Assembly: GCA_016703945.1 (NCBI GenBank)
Contig: JADJBC010000050.1
Span: 1 to 9,630, forward strand
DNA length: 9,630 nucleotides
Direction of reading: 5' to 3'
Origin: Candidatus Aalborgicola danicus
GTDB taxonomy: Bacteria; Pseudomonadota; Gammaproteobacteria; Burkholderiales; Burkholderiaceae_C
The notes under the pieces were generated by a model. It worked only from the letters and a program-made list of their open reading frames with translations, was not told the DNA's origin and made no database searches. Numbering within the stretch: position 1 is the first letter of the stretch; each line of letters starts with the position of its first letter. Of this stretch, positions 6,224 through 9,630 are shown piece after piece. Made by a program: the position numbers and the translations under genes.

Positions 6224-7066
6224 TCAAACCTCTCCCCGCAATTCCCGCATGCGCTCATCAAAGTAGCTGCCCACGGTGTAGCGCTCTGACAGCACCACGT
6301 CCCGGCGAGGATGCAAAAACAGCGGTAGGGAAATACGTGGTTTGCTGGCCGCAACACCCGTGGGGTTGAGCACCCGGTGCACGGTGGACGGGTAGTAGCC
6401 GCCCGAGGCCTCTTCCAGCATGTCGCCTATGTTGACGATCAACAGGCCAAAGTCGCAGGGTACGTCGTGCCAATCGTTGTCCTTGCCCAGCACCTGCAGG
6501 CCGGGCTCGGTGGCGGCCGGCAGAATGGTCAGTAAATTGATGTCGCCATGTGCTGCGGCGCGCACGGCACCCGGCTCTTCGTCGCCACGTAGTGGCGGGT
6601 AGTGCAGCACGCGCAGCAGCGTGTGGTCGCTGCCGTCCAGCATGCTGGGCAGCGGCACCGAATACCGGGCCTTGATGTCGGCCGGAGAGTTGTCCTCGAC
6701 CCAGTTCAGTAGGGTGGCGGCCAGTTGGCTGCCCAACCTGTAATACCGCCGTGCGGCGTCGGACACCTCGGCGGGATAACGTCCCCAGGGGTAAATGTGG
6801 AAAAACTCCTTGAGGTCGCGCCGGGTGTTGTTCTTGGCAATTTCCGACACCGAGGGCGGGAAGTAGCCGTCGTGTGTGGCCGGGTCGGTTAGGTACTGTT
6901 GTTTGGCTTCCGTTTGAAAAAACGCCAACCACTCCGCGTAAATCCTTTCAACCGTGGCCTGGTCCAAGGGGTGGTTACGCAATACACCAAAGCCTGTCTC
7001 ATGCAGGCTGCGGCAAAAGTCTTGGGCAGCGGTGGGGCTGCGGAAGTCAACGACGGGTAAATGCAT
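6224..7066 (-). CDS. Isopenicillin N synthase family 2-oxoglutarate/Fe(II) oxygenase
   Basis: An intact 280-residue cytoplasmic oxygenase. The N-terminal DIOX_N part starts LPVVDFRSPTAAQDFCRSL with GFGVLRNHP at 26-33. The C-terminal double-stranded beta-helix carries the iron ligands H173 and D175 (AAHGDINLLTIL) and H230 (STVHRVLNP), plus R244-I-S246 (KPRISLPLF), which binds the 2-oxoglutarate carboxylate in this fold. All essential residues are present. It is the last gene of an operon-like run with ribokinase and nucleoside hydrolase, starting 10 bases after the hydrolase stop with a weak AGG six bases before ATG. The context suggests a substrate from purine or nucleoside breakdown, but this is inference; relatives are loosely annotated and the true substrate is unknown. 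It remains intact although both upstream genes are destroyed. Confidence 0.9.
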   Translation of the reverse strand: MHLPVVDFRSPTAAQDFCRSLHETGFGVLRNHPLDQATVERIYAEWLAFFQTEAKQQYLTDPATHDGYFPPSVSEIAKNNTRRDLKEFFHIYPWGRYPAEVSDAARRYYRLGSQLAATLLNWVEDNSPADIKARYSVPLPSMLDGSDHTLLRVLHYPPLRGDEEPGAVRAAAHGDINLLTILPAATEPGLQVLGKDNDWHDVPCDFGLLIVNIGDMLEEASGGYYPSTVHRVLNPTGVAASKPRISLPLFLHPRRDVVLSERYTVGSYFDERMRELRGEV

Positions 7067-7076
7067 GTTCAGCCTA

Positions 7077-8071
7077 TCAAGCGTTCAGCCAGTTGGACAT
7101 CAATGTGTCTTCAAACAAAGCCAGGCAGCCTGCGGAATCCACTTGCATACAGACATCGGTCAACGGCAGGTGCCGGCCCCAACCCAGCCTGCGGGTAGTC
7201 AATGTAGTTGCGGCGGTTGAGCATGGTTTGACCCTGCGCGATACCGTCACGAGTGGCTACACGTATACACCCGCTTTCTAACCCTGAATAAGTCGGGACT
7301 GACCAGGTAGATAAAGCCAACAGGTCGTGGGCGAAACAGCCAGGATTTAGAGCCAGATGCTTGTGCAGCCCACTGTAAACGTGGCATAGAACGCAACCGC
7401 ATGGTGCAAAGTGTCGGTGGCGATGTGGCCATGGTGGTCGGCTATTTTCTTGAACAGGGCGAGTTCAGTTACCACGCGGTGAGTCACGTCCAACCCCACC
7501 ATGGTCAATTTCCAGGGGGCTGTGAATACCGCATCCGCTGCGTGCGGGTCGTTCCAGATGTTGGCTTCTGCCACCGGTGACACATTGCCCGGCTCATCCA
7601 CTGTGCCGCCCATGATGATGACTTCACGCAGCAGGGGCGGAAGATCAGGCGCCAGTTTCAACGCCAGGCTCAGGTTGCCCAGTGGACCCACCGCCACCAA
7701 GGTGATTTCACCCGGGTGCGCTCGGGCCATATCCACAATGAACTGGGCCGACGCGCGGGGGTCCAGGGTGTTGCTGGTGGCGCTACGGTTGGGGAGATTG
7801 CCCAGGCCATCGGCTCCGTGAATAAAGTCCGGTGGGGCCTCACCAGGTTTGACCCATGGGGTTGCGACGCCCCGGGTGACCGGGATATTCCTTGGTGATG
7901 GCCCTGAGGTAGAGCGCGTTGATGGCTGCCTGTTCGACGGCTACTTGCCAAGGTGGTTGTGATTCCAATAATGTCGATGCCGGGGTGGGCCAGGGCGAAA
8001 TACAGGGCCATGGCGTCGTCCACGCCAGGGGCTCTGTCGTAAATGACTTTGCGAGGGGCGTTGGTGGTCAT
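7077..8071 (-). pseudogene. Inosine-uridine preferring nucleoside hydrolase, frameshifted
   Basis: An intact enzyme (about 310-330 residues) splits ribonucleosides into base and ribose using a Ca2+ bound by aspartates. The start (ATG 8071, MTTNAPRKVIYD) leads into DRAPGVDD, where the family has DxDPGxDD. The second aspartate, a calcium ligand, is Ala here. ALAHPGIDIIGITTTL follows, then the frame changes. The middle is clean at 7736-7347: HPGEITLVAVGPLGNLSLAL, IIMGGTVDEPGN, EANIWNDPHAADAVF and the metal-binding MVGLDVTH. The C-terminus lies in two further frames (FIYLVSPDLF; CIRVAT, GIAQGQTMLNRRNYIDYPQAG; then SAGCLALF, TLMSNWLNA-TGA at 7077). At least four frame changes are needed, so it is not functional as one chain. 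It follows ribokinase directly and precedes the oxygenase by 10 bases. Confidence 0.85.
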
Positions 8072-9036
8072 CAGTTGTCGATCAGGGCAAATGCCCGCTG
8101 GCAGGCCGCAATAGGCGTCTAGCGTATCCAGCGCGTCAGCGCTGGCAGCCGGTTGACGGGCCAGGAAATCAGCCACTTCTGCCATTTTTGGGATGCTGGA
8201 TTGTGCACCCAGGCGTGTGCAGGCCAGGGCACCCGCGGCACCGGCTGACTGCAGGGGCCTGGCCTGCCAGGGTCAGGCCGGAGGCTTAAGGCCGCAACCA
8301 AACTACCGCAAAATGTGACGCCTGCAGCGGTCGTGGCCGTGGGGGTGATCGGATAGGGCGGTTGCACCCAGAAAGGTGCCATTAAGCCGTGCACGAACCG
8401 CGGTGCCCCAAGGTCACTACCACGGTGGCCACTGCAATGCGTTCCAGACACTCGGCAATGGTTCCGCTATGACGGGACAGCGTTGCCAGTTCTCCTTCGT
8501 TGACCACCAGTACGTCCAGGCTTTCAAGTAGCTCGGCCGGCAGCTCCTGAACTGGCGCTGCGTTGAGAACGACACACACGCCCTGTTGGCGTGCGGCGCC
8601 GGCATATGCCGCAACGGTTGCCAATGGAATTTCCAATTGCATCAGCAAATGGCTTATTCCCTGCAAATTAGGCAGATGTTCGGCCTGTAATGCCAAATTA
8701 GCCCCCGGCGCCACGGTAATTGCGTTCTCCGCATCGTCTGACACACAAATGAAAGCGGTGCCCGTGGGTTGGTCTTCGCTGCGCACGATGTGGGTGAGTA
8801 CTGATGCTTCATGCAGGACGCGTTTCGATGGATCGGCAAAGGTATCGTTGCCCATTGCGGGTTAGAAAGCTCTGTTGGCTACACCACCGGCGCGGGCGCT
8901 GGCTACGGCCTGGTTGGCCCCTTTGCCACCGGGAAAGGTTTTGAAATCCCGACCCAAAACTGTCTCTGCTTCCGGCGCGTGTGCGGGTGGGCTCAGACCA
9001 CAAATCCAGGTTGGAAGATCCAGCTACCAGTATCAT
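8071..9036 (-). pseudogene. rbsK: Ribokinase (PfkB family), frameshifted
   Basis: Ribokinase phosphorylates ribose, here presumably that released by the neighbouring nucleoside hydrolase. The start ATG 9036 (MILVAGSSNLD) has an AGGA about 7 bases upstream. Within 40 bases the frame shifts; GETVLGRDFKTFPGGKGANQA, with the substrate-binding GGKGANQ motif, is read in a second frame near 8910-8965. A TAA (complement 8862-8864) then stops the frame just before MGNDTFADPSKRVLHEA. The middle 157 codons (8855-8382) are clean, with PTGTAFICV, NAAPVQELP and LVVNEGE. The C-terminal TTAAGVTFCGSLVAALS lies in another frame and has Val where the family has the catalytic Asp of the GAGD motif. The last frame (AEVADFLARQP to LDAYCGLPAG) runs on into the nucleoside hydrolase without a stop. 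Frame damage and loss of the catalytic base both indicate a dead gene. Confidence 0.85.
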
Positions 9037-9201
9037 GAAGTATTCCTATCAAAGATTTCGGGGGGTCCATTGTGTAGTGGAAAATACAATTGGCCCAATT
9101 TTTGCCGCTAAGGGAATCCACCCTGATTGCAAAGGCATGCCGGGGGGTTGCTGTATACTTTGTGCTATTTTTCCCCGATCATTTAGTCAACAAAGGTCGA
9201 T
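9037..9201. promoter_or_regulatory. Divergent control region, nucleoside gene block
   Basis: These 165 bases separate the ribokinase and BMP gene starts. AATTGG-C-CCAATT (9087-9099) is a perfect 6-bp inverted repeat and a candidate operator, 50 bases from the ribokinase ATG. TATACT (9154-9159) is a plausible plus-strand -10 for the BMP gene; the nearest TTGCAA lies 21 bases upstream, too far for a good -35. AAAGG at 9192-9196, 5 bases before the ATG at 9202, is a fair ribosome-binding site. Assignments are by eye only. Confidence 0.35.
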
Positions 9202-9630
9202 ATGAGTTTAAAAAATGTGGCGCGCTTGGGTTTGTTGGGCGTAGCCTTGGCTGCAAGTTTTTCAGGTCGCTGCCGAGCCGGCTGTCGTGTATTTGACACG
9301 GTGGCAAATTCGAACAAAATCTTTCAACGAAGCGGCGTCATGCGGCATGAGCAGTGGAAGAAGGAAACCGGCAAGCCCCACCTCGACTTTGAAATTGCCA
9401 ACGAATCGCAGCGCGAACAGGCCATTCGTCACATGGCGAGCGGGTGCAAGTCCATCATTGGCATCGGTTTTGGCCAAGCCTCCAGCATTGAAAAACTCGC
9501 CAAAGAGTTTCCCAAGCTGCAGTTCGCCATCATCGACATGGTGGTCAACCAGCCCAACGTGCAATCGGTGGTGTTCAAGGGCACGAAGGCAGCTTTCTGG
9601 TGTCGGCGCCATGGCAGCGATGGCCAGCAA
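9202..9630 (+). pseudogene. BMP/Med family nucleoside-binding ABC transporter protein, indel-damaged, partial
   Basis: Family members are periplasmic or lipid-anchored receptors that deliver nucleosides to an ABC importer. From ATG 9202 the frame begins like a secretion signal (MSLKNVARLGLLGVALAAS) and stays open to the window end, but the coding sense jumps locally. VAAEPAVV lies out of frame near 9270-9290. The family's GGKFDKSFNEAA survives only out of frame or garbled near 9303-9335. EQWKKETGKP and DFEIANESQREQAIRHMAS are clean, GASP is garbled, IIGIGFGQASSIEKLAKEFPK and LQFAIIDMVVNQPNVQSVVF are clean. From about 9580 the frame is lost again (expected EGSFLVGAMAAMAS). Paired indels restore the frame, so a long but scrambled protein would result. 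No lipobox cysteine is convincing. It diverges from the ribokinase/hydrolase/oxygenase run and continues beyond the window. Confidence 0.75.

Overview
The window looks like a chromosomal segment of a betaproteobacterium, most likely of the Comamonadaceae. The reasons are the high-GC coding style, the gene order sulfite exporter - sulfite/nitrite reductase-type CysI - DUF934, and the protein wording of the recognisable families. No rRNA or tRNA gene, CRISPR array or phage module is visible. I could not run a search, so the taxon is an inference from remembered families.

Layout. Positions 1-3203 (minus strand) hold a sulfur-assimilation block: an intact TauE/SafE-type permease (2412-3203), then a badly frameshifted cysI (461-2301) and a frameshifted DUF934 gene (1-437). 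Two REP-like hairpins lie between the permease and cysI. A frameshifted MAPEG-family gene (3324-3722) is read divergently. Positions 3723-6223 are a convergent intergenic zone carrying a complete IS1634-type insertion sequence (4011-5966) with an intact transposase, inverted ends and a 5-6 bp target duplication. On either side of it lie two related, long-palindromic elements in opposite orientation (3801-3957 and 6038-6181). Positions 6224-9036 (minus strand) are an operon-like run: ribokinase (broken), nucleoside hydrolase (broken) and an intact isopenicillin-N-synthase-type 2-oxoglutarate/Fe(II) oxygenase. A BMP-type (nucleoside-binding) ABC transporter lipoprotein gene, also broken and cut by the window end, diverges from it at 9202.

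Function. One half once reduced sulfite to sulfide and exported sulfite or organosulfonate-derived anions. The other half imported nucleosides, hydrolysed them to base and ribose, and phosphorylated the ribose. The oxygenase may act on a product of that route. Six of the nine protein genes carry several frame changes, and at least three have lost catalytic or cofactor residues. The permease, oxygenase and transposase are open over their whole length. This looks like genome decay with IS activity, but an indel-rich assembly has to be excluded. I do not see a clearly new multi-gene system. The least explained signal is the pair of palindromic elements, each lying just 3' of a gene and in the sense orientation of that gene.
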